NCBI GenBank assembly: GCA_023416955.1
Contig: JAEZGM010000019.1
Location: 248,001 to 312,000, forward strand
DNA length: 64,000 bases
From: Bacillota bacterium
GTDB taxonomy: Bacteria > Bacillota > Clostridia > Oscillospirales > Acutalibacteraceae
Direction: 5' to 3'
The notes beneath the pieces were generated by a model, which had not been told where the DNA came from, did no database searches, and saw nothing but the letters and a program-made list of their open reading frames with translations. Positions 44,226 through 52,835 of this stretch are shown in pieces. Each line of letters starts with the position of its first letter. Position 1 is the stretch's first letter. A program made the position numbers and the translations under genes.

Positions 44226-45299
44226 TTATTTAAGCTTTACCGCCTGCATCTGTGCTTTGATGCACAGTTCTGCAGCCTTAAAGGCATGTTCCTGTGTCAT
44301 TGCATTTTCAGTACGGTTGATACAGTCGAGAATCAATTCCCCGAAGAAGGGATACCCTACCTGACCGGAAACGGCAAAATGCTGCTCACCGGCCTTGTTG
44401 ACAAGGTAAACGTGATCTCCTGCTTCGTCCCTTGCAATATCAATATATTTCCTTAATTCGATATACCCGTCCGTACCCAGTAAGACAGTGCGCCCGTCGC
44501 CCCAGGTGCCCAGGCCGTCCGGAGTGAACCAGTCCACGCGGAAATACTGGGTGCAGCCGTTGTCGCCCACCAGCATCGCGTCCCCGAAATCTTCCAGCTC
44601 CGGGTACTGCGGGTGATTGTAATTGCCGACCTGGCTGCGTACAACCGTCGCGTCCTTCACATCACAGTAATACAGGAACTGTTCAATCTGATGGCTTGCG
44701 ATGTCGCACAGAATACCGCCGTACTTCTCTTTCCGGAAAAACCATTCGGGGCGCTTTTCGGCGTCCAGACGGTGAGGCCCGAGCCCGATGATCTGAATAA
44801 CCTTGCCGATGGCGCCCTCGCGAACGAGTTGGCCGGCAAAAACCGCGCTCTCCACATGAAGGCGTTCGCTGTAATAGACCATGTACTTCTTTCCGGTCTC
44901 TTTTACTTTGGCTTTGGCCTGATTTAACTGTTCAAGTGAGGTCATCGGTGTTTTATCGGTAAAATAATCTTTGCCCGCGTCCATGACGCGAAGTCCCAAA
45001 GCGCAGCGCTCGGATGGAATTGCCGCCGCCGCGACCAGCTTGACCTCCGGATCGGCAAAAATTACGTTCAGACTTTCGACCGGCTTTGCCTGAGGAAACT
45101 GCTTCAAAAAATCCTGCACTTTGTTTTTATCGGGATCATAAACATATTTCAATGTGGCGCCGGCTTCCGTCAATCCGTTGCACATTCCGTAAATGTGCCC
45201 ATGGTCGAGCGCCGCGACCGCGAATACAAATTCGTTTTCTCCTACAACGGAGGAGGGCTTACCCTTCGGCGCATAGTTCATTCCGTTCGATTTCTGCAT
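44226..45299 (-). CDS. Gfo/Idh/MocA oxidoreductase 3 (divergent)
   Basis: 357 aa, the most divergent of the three: the Rossmann start reads FVFAVAALDHGHIYGMCNGL, the EKP motif is replaced by DKTP, and the domain boundary is ILCDIASHQIEQFLYY. It probably binds a different sugar or cofactor form. GGAGG lies before ATG 45299. It is the first gene of the three-gene run, separated from the uronate genes by a hairpin. Confidence 0.84.
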   Translation of the reverse strand: MQKSNGMNYAPKGKPSSVVGENEFVFAVAALDHGHIYGMCNGLTEAGATLKYVYDPDKNKVQDFLKQFPQAKPVESLNVIFADPEVKLVAAAAIPSERCALGLRVMDAGKDYFTDKTPMTSLEQLNQAKAKVKETGKKYMVYYSERLHVESAVFAGQLVREGAIGKVIQIIGLGPHRLDAEKRPEWFFRKEKYGGILCDIASHQIEQFLYYCDVKDATVVRSQVGNYNHPQYPELEDFGDAMLVGDNGCTQYFRVDWFTPDGLGTWGDGRTVLLGTDGYIELRKYIDIARDEAGDHVYLVNKAGEQHFAVSGQVGYPFFGELILDCINRTENAMTQEHAFKAAELCIKAQMQAVKLK

Positions 45300-45362
45300 C
45301 AAAATTCCTCCTTAAATAATTAAAATGTGATAGTCAGTTAGTTTTATAAAACCTCCAAGAAA

Positions 45363-45399
45363 CAAGCGTGAAATCTTTGATTTATGGATTTTACGCTTG
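45363..45399 (-). other. Hairpin between uronate genes and Gfo/Idh/MocA run
   Basis: CAAGCGTGAAATC and GATTTTACGCTTG pair at 12 of 13 positions around 11 bases. On the minus strand it is followed by TTGTTTCTT, so it may be a partial terminator lowering expression of the three oxidoreductases. Confidence 0.55.
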
Positions 45400-45461
45400 G
45401 AGATTGGTATTGTTTTCAAATGAACTCACTATATATACACAAATTAATTTCCACGGCTTCA

Positions 45462-46313
45462 TTAAACGCCGGAATAAGCACTGAACCCGCCGTCCACCGG
45501 AACGACTACACCTGTGATGAATCCTGCCGATTTTTCGGAAAGCAGGAATAAAAGCGTTCCCACCAGCTCTTCCGGCTTTCCGAAGCGTTCCATCGGTGTT
45601 GCGGCCAGAATTTTCTTGCTTCGTTCGGAAGGGGTTCCGTCCGGGTTGAACAGAAGCGCCTCATTTTGCTTGGTGGCAAAGAAGCCGGGGGCCATTGCGT
45701 TCACGCGGATGCCCTCACGGGAGAAATGCACGGCCAGCCACTGTGTGAAATTGCTGATGGCTGCTTTCGCGCCCGAATAGGCTGGAATTCTGGTGAGCGG
45801 GGTGAACGCGTTCATGGAAGAAATATTCAGAATGGAGCAGCCGGGGCGCCCCATCATATCCAGAGCGAAAACCTGAGTGGGAATCAGCGTGCCCAGAAAA
45901 TTCAGGTTGAAGACGAACTCAACGCCTTTGGGGTCAAGGCTGAAAAACGTGGTCAGCTCCTGCCCGAGATCGCTTTTCTGAAAGTAATCCTTGGTGGTGG
46001 TGGCGCGCGGGTTGTTGCCGCCTGCACCGTTAATCAGAATGTCGCAGGGGCCAAGGTCAGCTAAAATACTTTGATGCGCTTTTTCCAGCAGATCCCGGTC
46101 CAGTACGTCCGCGTAATACGCCTTGGCGGTTCCGCCTTCCGCTGCGATTTCTTTAGCGCAGACTTCCGCGGCCGCAAGGTTCCGATCCATCAGTGCCACT
46201 TTTGCGCCGCAGGCGGCTACAGCTTTTGCAAACATGGCGCAAAGCACGCCGCCCGCACCTGTGACTACGACAACTTTTCCTTTGAATTCTTCTGTTTGAA
46301 ACGGCAGTTCCAT
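45462..46313 (-). CDS. uxuB: SDR-family fructuronate reductase (mannonate oxidoreductase)
   Basis: A 283-aa short-chain dehydrogenase with VVTGAGGVLCAMFAKAV (nucleotide loop), the NAG motif, Ser in ISSMNAF, YSGAK (catalytic Tyr/Lys), and a family-specific insert (TTTKDYFQKSDLGQELTTFF) seen in YjmF-type enzymes. It interconverts fructuronate and mannonate. The start lies one base after the uxuA stop with GGAGG inside uxuA. It functions between UxaC and UxuA. Confidence 0.88.
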   Translation of the reverse strand: MELPFQTEEFKGKVVVVTGAGGVLCAMFAKAVAACGAKVALMDRNLAAAEVCAKEIAAEGGTAKAYYADVLDRDLLEKAHQSILADLGPCDILINGAGGNNPRATTTKDYFQKSDLGQELTTFFSLDPKGVEFVFNLNFLGTLIPTQVFALDMMGRPGCSILNISSMNAFTPLTRIPAYSGAKAAISNFTQWLAVHFSREGIRVNAMAPGFFATKQNEALLFNPDGTPSERSKKILAATPMERFGKPEELVGTLLFLLSEKSAGFITGVVVPVDGGFSAYSGV

Positions 46314-47384
46314 TTATATTCCTCCATTTTCCTTTGTTTCAGCGTCCGCTTTTTCAAGCGTTTCCCAAATTCCTGTAAGATAGCTGGCGCCGAGCGCGCG
46401 GTCGTAAAGTCCGTAACCCGGCCGCCCGGTTTCACCCCATATCATGCGGCCGTGGTCGGGGCGCAGATAACCGTCGAATTTATTTTTATGCAGTATTTTC
46501 ATGATGCGCACGAGGTCAAGCGAACCGCAGGGAGAAAAATGCGCGCTTTCTTCAAAGCTCCCATCCTCCAGCAGCTTGACGTTTCTCACGTGCATAAAGT
46601 GAATACGCCCTTGTTTTGAAAAAGTATCTACAATATCGTAAATATCATTTTTGGCTGAACTGCCGAGGGAGCCGGTACAAACGGTAAGCCCGTTGGCAGG
46701 GCGGTCCACAATGCGGAGCAGGCGTTCCAGTGCCTGTTTCCCGGTGATGATGCGGGGAAGTCCGAAAATCTGCCACGGCGGATCATCCGGATGGATCGCC
46801 ATGTTGATTCCCGCATCTTCCGCCGCGGGAATAATCGCTTTTAAAAAGTACGCGAGATTTTCCCACAGCCGTTCTTCGTCAACCTCCGCATACTGGCTGA
46901 ACAGGCGCTGCAGGTCTTCTTTGCGGTAACTTGCGTCCCAGCCGGGGAGGGAAAGCTCGCCGGAAAGCGGATTCATTTTTTCCACCTGGTCACGGTAATA
47001 TACCAGCGCGGTGGAACCGTCCGGCAGTAGGTGGTCAAGCTGTGTTCTCGTCCAGTCGAAAACCGGCATGAAATTGTAGCAGACGCAGCGCACGCCCGCC
47101 TCGCCTAAGCGTTTCAGGTTTTCACAGTAATTTTCAATGTAGCGGTCGCGCGTAGGCAGGCCGAGCTTGATGTCTTCGTGTACGGGGACGCTTTCGACAA
47201 CATCGAATACCAGCCCCGCGGATTCAACTTTTGCCTTGAGTGCCGCAATGCTTTCGCGGCTCCACACTTCCCCTACGGGGACGTCATACACAGCAGTCAC
47301 AATGCTGCGCATATTGGGAATCTGACGGATATACGAAAGACTTACCGGGTCTTCCGGGCCGTACCAGCGAAACGAAAGTTTCAT
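46314..47384 (-). CDS. uxuA: Mannonate dehydratase
   Basis: A 356-aa UxuA. It starts MKLSFRWYGPEDPVSLSYIRQIPNMRSIV, the family hallmark, and contains NMAIHPDDPPW, the metal-site HVRNVK, and RPDHGRMIWGE. It converts D-mannonate to 2-keto-3-deoxygluconate using Fe/Mn. The start overlaps the uxaC stop (ATGA), so it is translationally coupled. Confidence 0.95.
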   Translation of the reverse strand: MKLSFRWYGPEDPVSLSYIRQIPNMRSIVTAVYDVPVGEVWSRESIAALKAKVESAGLVFDVVESVPVHEDIKLGLPTRDRYIENYCENLKRLGEAGVRCVCYNFMPVFDWTRTQLDHLLPDGSTALVYYRDQVEKMNPLSGELSLPGWDASYRKEDLQRLFSQYAEVDEERLWENLAYFLKAIIPAAEDAGINMAIHPDDPPWQIFGLPRIITGKQALERLLRIVDRPANGLTVCTGSLGSSAKNDIYDIVDTFSKQGRIHFMHVRNVKLLEDGSFEESAHFSPCGSLDLVRIMKILHKNKFDGYLRPDHGRMIWGETGRPGYGLYDRALGASYLTGIWETLEKADAETKENGGI

Positions 47385-48832
47385 TTTTGATTTCCTCCTG
47401 TATTTTTGCGGAGCGAAACCATGTCCGGCAGCTCCAATCCATAAAAGTTAACCGCGTTGCCAAAGCAGATATCCTGAATGATCTTTCCGGCCTGCTCCTG
47501 ATCGTCGGGAATTTCACCCTTGTCCATCCAGCCGCCGACAAGAGCGCACAGAATACGGCGGAAATACTCGTGGCGGGGGTAAGAAAGGAAGCTGCGGGAA
47601 TCCGTAAGCATTCCGGTAAAGTTAGAGAGCATTCCGGTATTGGCCAGCGTTTCCATCTGTTTTGCCATGCCGTCCCTGTGATCCTGAAACCACCATGCTG
47701 CACCGAGCTGTACCTTGGAGCGAATCCCTGTGCCGGGGAAGCAGCCCGCCAGCGCGGCAATTTTTTCGTTGTCATTGGGGTTCAGCGTAAAAATGATTGT
47801 GCGGGGCAGCTCGTCGGATGCGTCAAGGCCGTTCAGCAGGGCTGAAAGCGAGGCCGCCGAAATCGTATCACCGATGGAGTCAAAACCCGAATCCGGCCCG
47901 ATTGCTTCCATCATCCTTGTACTGTTGTTGCGCAGCGCGCCCAGGTGCAGCTGCATGACCCAGCCAAGGCGGTGATACAATTTTCCCAGAAAGAGCATCA
48001 GCATGGATTCGTAAGCGTTAATTTCATAGGCCGACGGTTTAAGCCCCTCCATTCCTTTCACAAAGGCTCTCTGCGCCGCTTCGGGGTCCCGTACGGTAAA
48101 GTCGGGCGAACCGAAGGATTGGTCGGAGCCCAAACAGCCGGCGTCCCGGAAGAACTCAGCGCGCTGCTCAAGTGCTTCTGTCAGCGCCTGCACCGAGTCA
48201 ATTTTCACTTTGCAAAGCTTGCCAAGTTCCTGTACCCACTCCCGAAATTCCGGGGCGGCAACGCGGAGCGCTTTTTCCGGGCGGAAGGTAGGCAGCACCC
48301 GGATATGAAAATCGGAATCCGACGCGAGCTGCCGATGGTACTGCAGATCGTTCAGCGGATCATCCGTCGTAGCCAGAGCTGCAACATGGGATTGCCGAAG
48401 AATTTCCCTTACGGTGAAATCCGGCTCGGCAATACGCCGCTTGCTGGAAGCCCAGATTTCCGGCGCGGTCTGCTCGTTCAAAATTCGTTCCTCGCCGAAG
48501 TAGCGCAGCAGTTCCAGGTGTGTCCAGTGGTACAGCGGGTTTCCGATGCTTCTGGAAATGGTTTTCGCCCATGCCAAAAACTTTTCATACGCAGGAGCAT
48601 CCCCTGTGATATGGGATTCGGGAATGCCCTCCGCGCGCATTAAGCGCCATTTATAATGGTCGCCGGAAAGCCAAAGCTCCGTCAGGTCGGAAAAACGGCT
48701 GTTTTCGGCAATCGCTTTGGGGCTCAGGTGACAGTGGAAATCGAAAATCGGTTCCTGTTCCGCGTAATCATGATAGAGCGCTTTCGCACTTTCACTTTGC
48801 AGAAGGAAATCGTTATAGATGAATGTACTCAT
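47381..48832 (-). CDS. uxaC: Glucuronate/galacturonate isomerase
   Basis: A 483-aa amidohydrolase-fold isomerase: the FDFHCHLSPKAIAEN metal-binding start, ATTDDPLNDLQYH, and HLGALRNNSTRMM are typical of UxaC. It isomerises glucuronate to fructuronate and galacturonate to tagaturonate. GAGGAGAATT precedes the ATG. It opens the uxaC-uxuA-uxuB operon, divergent from an AraC regulator. Because uxaB/uxaA for galacturonate are absent, glucuronate is the likelier substrate. Confidence 0.95.
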   Translation of the reverse strand: MSTFIYNDFLLQSESAKALYHDYAEQEPIFDFHCHLSPKAIAENSRFSDLTELWLSGDHYKWRLMRAEGIPESHITGDAPAYEKFLAWAKTISRSIGNPLYHWTHLELLRYFGEERILNEQTAPEIWASSKRRIAEPDFTVREILRQSHVAALATTDDPLNDLQYHRQLASDSDFHIRVLPTFRPEKALRVAAPEFREWVQELGKLCKVKIDSVQALTEALEQRAEFFRDAGCLGSDQSFGSPDFTVRDPEAAQRAFVKGMEGLKPSAYEINAYESMLMLFLGKLYHRLGWVMQLHLGALRNNSTRMMEAIGPDSGFDSIGDTISAASLSALLNGLDASDELPRTIIFTLNPNDNEKIAALAGCFPGTGIRSKVQLGAAWWFQDHRDGMAKQMETLANTGMLSNFTGMLTDSRSFLSYPRHEYFRRILCALVGGWMDKGEIPDDQEQAGKIIQDICFGNAVNFYGLELPDMVSLRKNTGGNQK

Positions 48833-48938
48833 AATTCTCCTCTTTCATTGACTTTCTATGTCTAAAATTATAAGTCCCGTGCATTTGGATTACATTAAAA
48901 TAGTTGCGCCAAAACATGGCTAAAATTGCTGTTTTTTC

Positions 48939-48967
48939 TTGATCGTTTTCCGAAAGTCTGCTACACT
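48939..48967 (+). promoter_or_regulatory. Promoter of the araC-type regulator
   Basis: TTGATC (48939-48944) and TACACT (48962-48967) with 17-base spacing, about 32 bases before the ATG. The region also serves the divergent uxaC gene, whose only visible -10 is TATAAT-like near 48867-48872. Confidence 0.5.
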
Positions 48968-48998
48968 GAATGTAAAGCGGTAGAAAAGGGGTGCGGAT

Positions 48999-49874
48999 AT
49001 GGGACACGGCAATCCGTTCGAAAGTCGTCAGGAAATGCACTACAGTAATTTTGAGGTTTTTCACAGCTACAGCAGCGAGCCGGTGCAGGTTGATTACCAC
49101 AGCCATGATTTCTATGAGATTCTGATCTTTCTATCGGGAATCGTTACCTATGTTGTTGAGGGAAAAGCCTATCACCTCAGGCCGGGGGACATTCTCCTGA
49201 CCAGCAACCGAGAATTGCACAAACCTATTGTGGAGCCGGGTAAACCCTATGAACGCTATGTGGTTTGGATTCGGGAACCCTATTTTAATGAAATTTCCGC
49301 AATGAGTACGGAGCATATGGATGTTTCCATGTGCTTTGACTCCACAAACAAACAGCATTACAATCTTTTGCGCCCAAGCGGTAAGCTGTTTCAGTCTATT
49401 TTAAGAATTCTTGACAGGCTGTTGTCTGTTCAGGAAGATACCGGTTACGGAACTCCGCTGTTGAAAAATTGTCTGATGGGTGAACTTCTTGTCGGCCTGA
49501 ACCGTTCCTACCTGAATACCACGGAGGAAGTGGGGCCGGACGTGGAGCACAACGAGAAAATCAGCGACATTCTGTATTACATCAATCAAAACCTGTGCGA
49601 ACCGCTGACGCTGGACTCCATCGCTTCTCAATTCTTTGTCAGTAAGTTTCATCTGACCCGTGAATTTCAAATCTATACCGGGTTTTCGCTGCATCAATAC
49701 ATCATTAAAAAAAGGCTGATAACCGCAAAAATCCTCTTGCAGCAGGGGTGTACGCCGCAGGAGGCGTTTCTGGGCAGCGGGTTTGGCGACTATTCTCATT
49801 TTTCCCGCAGCTTTCAAAGGGAATATCGTCTTTCACCGCGCGCGTATTTTACTCAGGTACATAAACAGCAGTAA
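48999..49874 (+). CDS. AraC-family transcriptional regulator
   Basis: 291 aa: an N-terminal cupin-like sugar-sensing domain (DYHSHDFYEILIFLSG, YHLRPGDILL) and a C-terminal double HTH domain (SIASQFFVSKFHLTREFQIYTGFSLHQYI, then GFGDYSHFSRSFQREYRLSPRAY). It is divergent from uxaC, so it probably regulates the uronate operon in response to a sugar. GGGGTGCGGAT precedes the ATG. The effector is unknown. Confidence 0.9.
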   Translation: MGHGNPFESRQEMHYSNFEVFHSYSSEPVQVDYHSHDFYEILIFLSGIVTYVVEGKAYHLRPGDILLTSNRELHKPIVEPGKPYERYVVWIREPYFNEISAMSTEHMDVSMCFDSTNKQHYNLLRPSGKLFQSILRILDRLLSVQEDTGYGTPLLKNCLMGELLVGLNRSYLNTTEEVGPDVEHNEKISDILYYINQNLCEPLTLDSIASQFFVSKFHLTREFQIYTGFSLHQYIIKKRLITAKILLQQGCTPQEAFLGSGFGDYSHFSRSFQREYRLSPRAYFTQVHKQQ

Positions 49875-49884
49875 ATATCCGGCG

Positions 49885-49934
49885 AAGAGGGTGCTGCAAA
49901 ATGAATGAAAAACTCATTTTGCGGCACCCTCTTT
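49885..49934. repeat. Hairpin terminator, TGCAAAAT family copy 3
   Basis: 49885-49904 (GAGGGTGCTGCAAAATGA) pairs with 49914-49934, with one G-U pair, across nine bases, followed by T-rich sequence. It separates convergent genes and is likely bidirectional. It matches the hairpins at 6005, 21983 and 63572 in layout. Confidence 0.8.
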
Positions 49935-50003
49935 AAATGTTCTTAAATATTGGGTTCAGACAGATTTCACGGCGCACATATACGGATATGAAAAATCGCC
50001 GGA

Positions 50004-51794
50004 TTATTCGTGAGTCTGGTCGGCACCGGAGCTTTGCACCGGCGGCAGGATTCCGTCCTCCCCATAGGGCACTTCGAATGAAACACGGGTCCCCCAGCCA
50101 AAGTGGCTGCTGATTTTAAGGCCATATTCCGCCCCGTAATAAAGAATCAGGCGCTGATTCGTATTCAGCAGGCCAATATGGGCCTTAGGATGTTCCTCCT
50201 GCATATGCAGCTGATCTTTAATCTGCTGAAGCTTTTCCCGGCTGATACCGATGCCGTTGTCCAATACCGAGACCGAAATCCCCTCTTGCTTTCGGCGTAT
50301 CATAATTTTGATGATTCCCGGCCCGTCTTTGTGCTTAATCCCGTGGCGGATGGAATTTTCAATCAGCGGCTGCAAAACTAATTTTATAATTCGAAAGTTT
50401 TCTGAATTGATGTTGCAGAGCCAGATAACATGGAATTTATCATTAAACCGGATCTGCTGAATATCGATATAGCTTTTGGCGTTTTCAATTTCGTCGGACA
50501 AAGAGATTGTCTCCATCGGGTCGGACAGCGAGCACCGCAGAATGGTGGAAAGACTCTCCAGCATCTGGCTCACATCATTGGGCCCCCCGGTCAATCCCAA
50601 AGCCCGCATGTCGATCGTTTCCAGTGTATTATACAGAAAATGCGGGTTTATCTGTGACTGAAGCGCAAGCAGCTCAAGGGTTTTCATTTTATATTTCTTT
50701 TCGGAAAGCTGAACTTCCAGGTAGTTCTGTTCAATGAAGTTCCGGATAATGTTGTATTCAATGTAGCTGTATTCATTATCAGTCTGATTGGGGAGTGAGG
50801 AGAGGGAATACCCTTCTTTGGCAGAATCTATGATCTTAATTATATTGCCGATATGCTGATAATTTTTCTTTGAGAAAGAATAAGTCAGGATAAGTCCTTG
50901 AATAACTGAAAGGACGAGGCACAGTCCTGTAATCAGCAGCAGATTGATTGGTACCTGATACAGGTCCTTGTTGGGAATGATTGAAATATAGTGTAAATCG
51001 TACTTGTCCGATCTGACGGTATTCAAAGTGGCCGTCCTACTGTCAAATAATTGTGTCGTGTCAATCGGCTGGTCGCTGGAGCGCCCTGAGTCGTCACAAA
51101 TCAGGCGGTTCTGCCCGTCCAGAATCAGCAGCCTTTGATTGCTGAACGTCTTCATATCCGACAAGGTCTTCTGAATGGAACTCATGCGGATATTCAGCAC
51201 AATGACACCGATGCTCCGGGGGGAACCATAGATATGAATGTTTTTGAACACAGATAAAACCGGATAAGGTTTTTCAAAACTGTACCGCTGCATCTGCCGA
51301 ACCTTGCACCACACGTTCTGGCTGGAGCCGTGCTGTGAAAATTCGTCGTACCAGCTTAGGTCGTGATAGTTGTTTAAGGTGGACATACCCTCTTCGGTCG
51401 AGATAAAGCGCTTGTTATCATTTTCGAAATACACATAAATCGAGTCAATGTTATCGCTGGAATTATCCGGGCCGCTCAGCAGACTTTTCAGCATATTCAG
51501 CTGCGCAATGTCTTCGGACGTGAGAGTTTGACTGTTAAAAATGCGCTTTAGGTTTACAGTCACGTTGACATCAAGGCCGAAGTTTACATTGATCGCGTCC
51601 ACTTCGTTAAGCATCAACTCAATTTTTCCTTCGGTTTGGTTCAGAAGTTTCTGACTGTTCTGATCTATTTCATTTTTTATAAAATATTGTGTAATCAGAA
51701 TGGAGAGAGTCCCCAAAAGAAAGGTGGGAATCAGAACCGGAATCAAGAACAGCCGCAGATTGCGGATAATTAGTTTTGAATTGTCAATTTTCAT
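50004..51794 (-). CDS. YesM-type sensor histidine kinase
   Basis: 596 aa: a membrane helix near 13-37, a large extracellular sensor region, a second helix, a HAMP-like segment, a His_kinase domain with QSQINPHFLYNTLETID (phosphorylated His in PHF), and an HATPase domain with ENSIRHGIKH and DNGIGIS. The start is ATG 51794 with GAGGAT five bases before; the longer frame lies inside the regulator gene. It pairs with the following response regulator to control sugar uptake. Confidence 0.92.
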   Translation of the reverse strand: MKIDNSKLIIRNLRLFLIPVLIPTFLLGTLSILITQYFIKNEIDQNSQKLLNQTEGKIELMLNEVDAINVNFGLDVNVTVNLKRIFNSQTLTSEDIAQLNMLKSLLSGPDNSSDNIDSIYVYFENDNKRFISTEEGMSTLNNYHDLSWYDEFSQHGSSQNVWCKVRQMQRYSFEKPYPVLSVFKNIHIYGSPRSIGVIVLNIRMSSIQKTLSDMKTFSNQRLLILDGQNRLICDDSGRSSDQPIDTTQLFDSRTATLNTVRSDKYDLHYISIIPNKDLYQVPINLLLITGLCLVLSVIQGLILTYSFSKKNYQHIGNIIKIIDSAKEGYSLSSLPNQTDNEYSYIEYNIIRNFIEQNYLEVQLSEKKYKMKTLELLALQSQINPHFLYNTLETIDMRALGLTGGPNDVSQMLESLSTILRCSLSDPMETISLSDEIENAKSYIDIQQIRFNDKFHVIWLCNINSENFRIIKLVLQPLIENSIRHGIKHKDGPGIIKIMIRRKQEGISVSVLDNGIGISREKLQQIKDQLHMQEEHPKAHIGLLNTNQRLILYYGAEYGLKISSHFGWGTRVSFEVPYGEDGILPPVQSSGADQTHE

Positions 51795-52572
51795 TGTGAT
51801 CCTCTGTATGCCGGATGACAGAAGCCGCTCCGCCGAATTTACGAAATTCATTCGGAGATTTTTTATAATAGTTTTTAAAGGCCCGTGTAAAATTTTTGGG
51901 ATTGGAATAGCCGACCAGCAGACTCACATCGTGCACCTTATAGGCCATGTTTTTCAGCAGTTCCCCGGCTTTTTCCATTTTTATCTGCATGAGATAGTCG
52001 GAAAAATTCACTCCGGTTTTCTGCTTAAAAAGCTTACTGAGGTAAAAGGGATTCATATATACCATGCGGGCGGCATCCTCCAGCGTGGCGTTCTGATAAT
52101 TTCGGGAAATATAGCTCTGGACGGTTTCAATAATTTCACCGTGCAGGTTAAACCCCTGCTGGTTCTGTTTCTCTGCAAAAATGTATTCGACATCCTCCTG
52201 ATCAAGCTTTTCGCGGATTTCGCTGAATACCCGGACGATTTCCGCATATTTTGTAGGCTTTAAAATATAGTTGCACACACCGAACTCCAAAGCCTGTCGG
52301 GCATAATCAAATTCCCGGTAACCGCTGAGCATTACCAGTTTAATAGGAATCCTTCGCTCATGCAGCTCACGGGCGAGGTCCAAGCCGGACATCACCGGCA
52401 TGCGGATGTCACAGAGGGCCGCGTCCACCTGATTGTGCCTGATAAACTCCATCGCTTCAAAACCGTTTTCCACTGTTCCCGCTATTTCGAAGCCGATTTT
52501 GTTCCAGGGAAAATAATTGGCCAGACCATTGCGGATTTCAGACTCGTCGTCTGCAATCAGAAGCTGATACAA
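51784..52572 (-). CDS. YesN-type response regulator with AraC output
   Basis: 262 aa: a receiver domain with D9/D10 and phosphoacceptor D55 in ALCDIRMPVMSGL, then an AraC-type double HTH (NPFYLSKLFKQKTGVNFSDYL, and GYSNPKNFTRAFKNYYKKSPNEF). It overlaps the kinase gene by 11 bases. Together they are the usual two-component regulator of CUT1-type sugar loci. The adjacent transporter is its likely target. Confidence 0.93.
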   Translation of the reverse strand: MYQLLIADDESEIRNGLANYFPWNKIGFEIAGTVENGFEAMEFIRHNQVDAALCDIRMPVMSGLDLARELHERRIPIKLVMLSGYREFDYARQALEFGVCNYILKPTKYAEIVRVFSEIREKLDQEDVEYIFAEKQNQQGFNLHGEIIETVQSYISRNYQNATLEDAARMVYMNPFYLSKLFKQKTGVNFSDYLMQIKMEKAGELLKNMAYKVHDVSLLVGYSNPKNFTRAFKNYYKKSPNEFRKFGGAASVIRHTEDHNEN

Positions 52573-52669
52573 ATGATTTCACCACTTTTTATCTTAACTA
52601 TGTGTCTTGCAATCAGATTATAGCTAAGATTCAGCATATTATCAATAAATTTTGGGTTTTTAATAATAT

Positions 52670-52683
52670 TTATTGTACAATAA
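52670..52683. promoter_or_regulatory. 14-bp palindrome upstream of regulator and transporter
   Basis: TTATTGTACAATAA is a perfect palindrome between the divergent regulator and substrate-binding protein genes. It could be an operator. It matches no box I know. Confidence 0.35.
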
Positions 52684-52835
52684 TCAAGAAACCATCCGTA
52701 GAAGTTAAAAATTGATACCTATTTGTGATTCAAAACAATAAGTGATAATAAATAACATCTGAAGGCCATTTATTCTGTGCAAAAAAGCAGATATAGTAAG
52801 TACAGCAACAATTTGAATTTGGGAGGAAAATTGAA

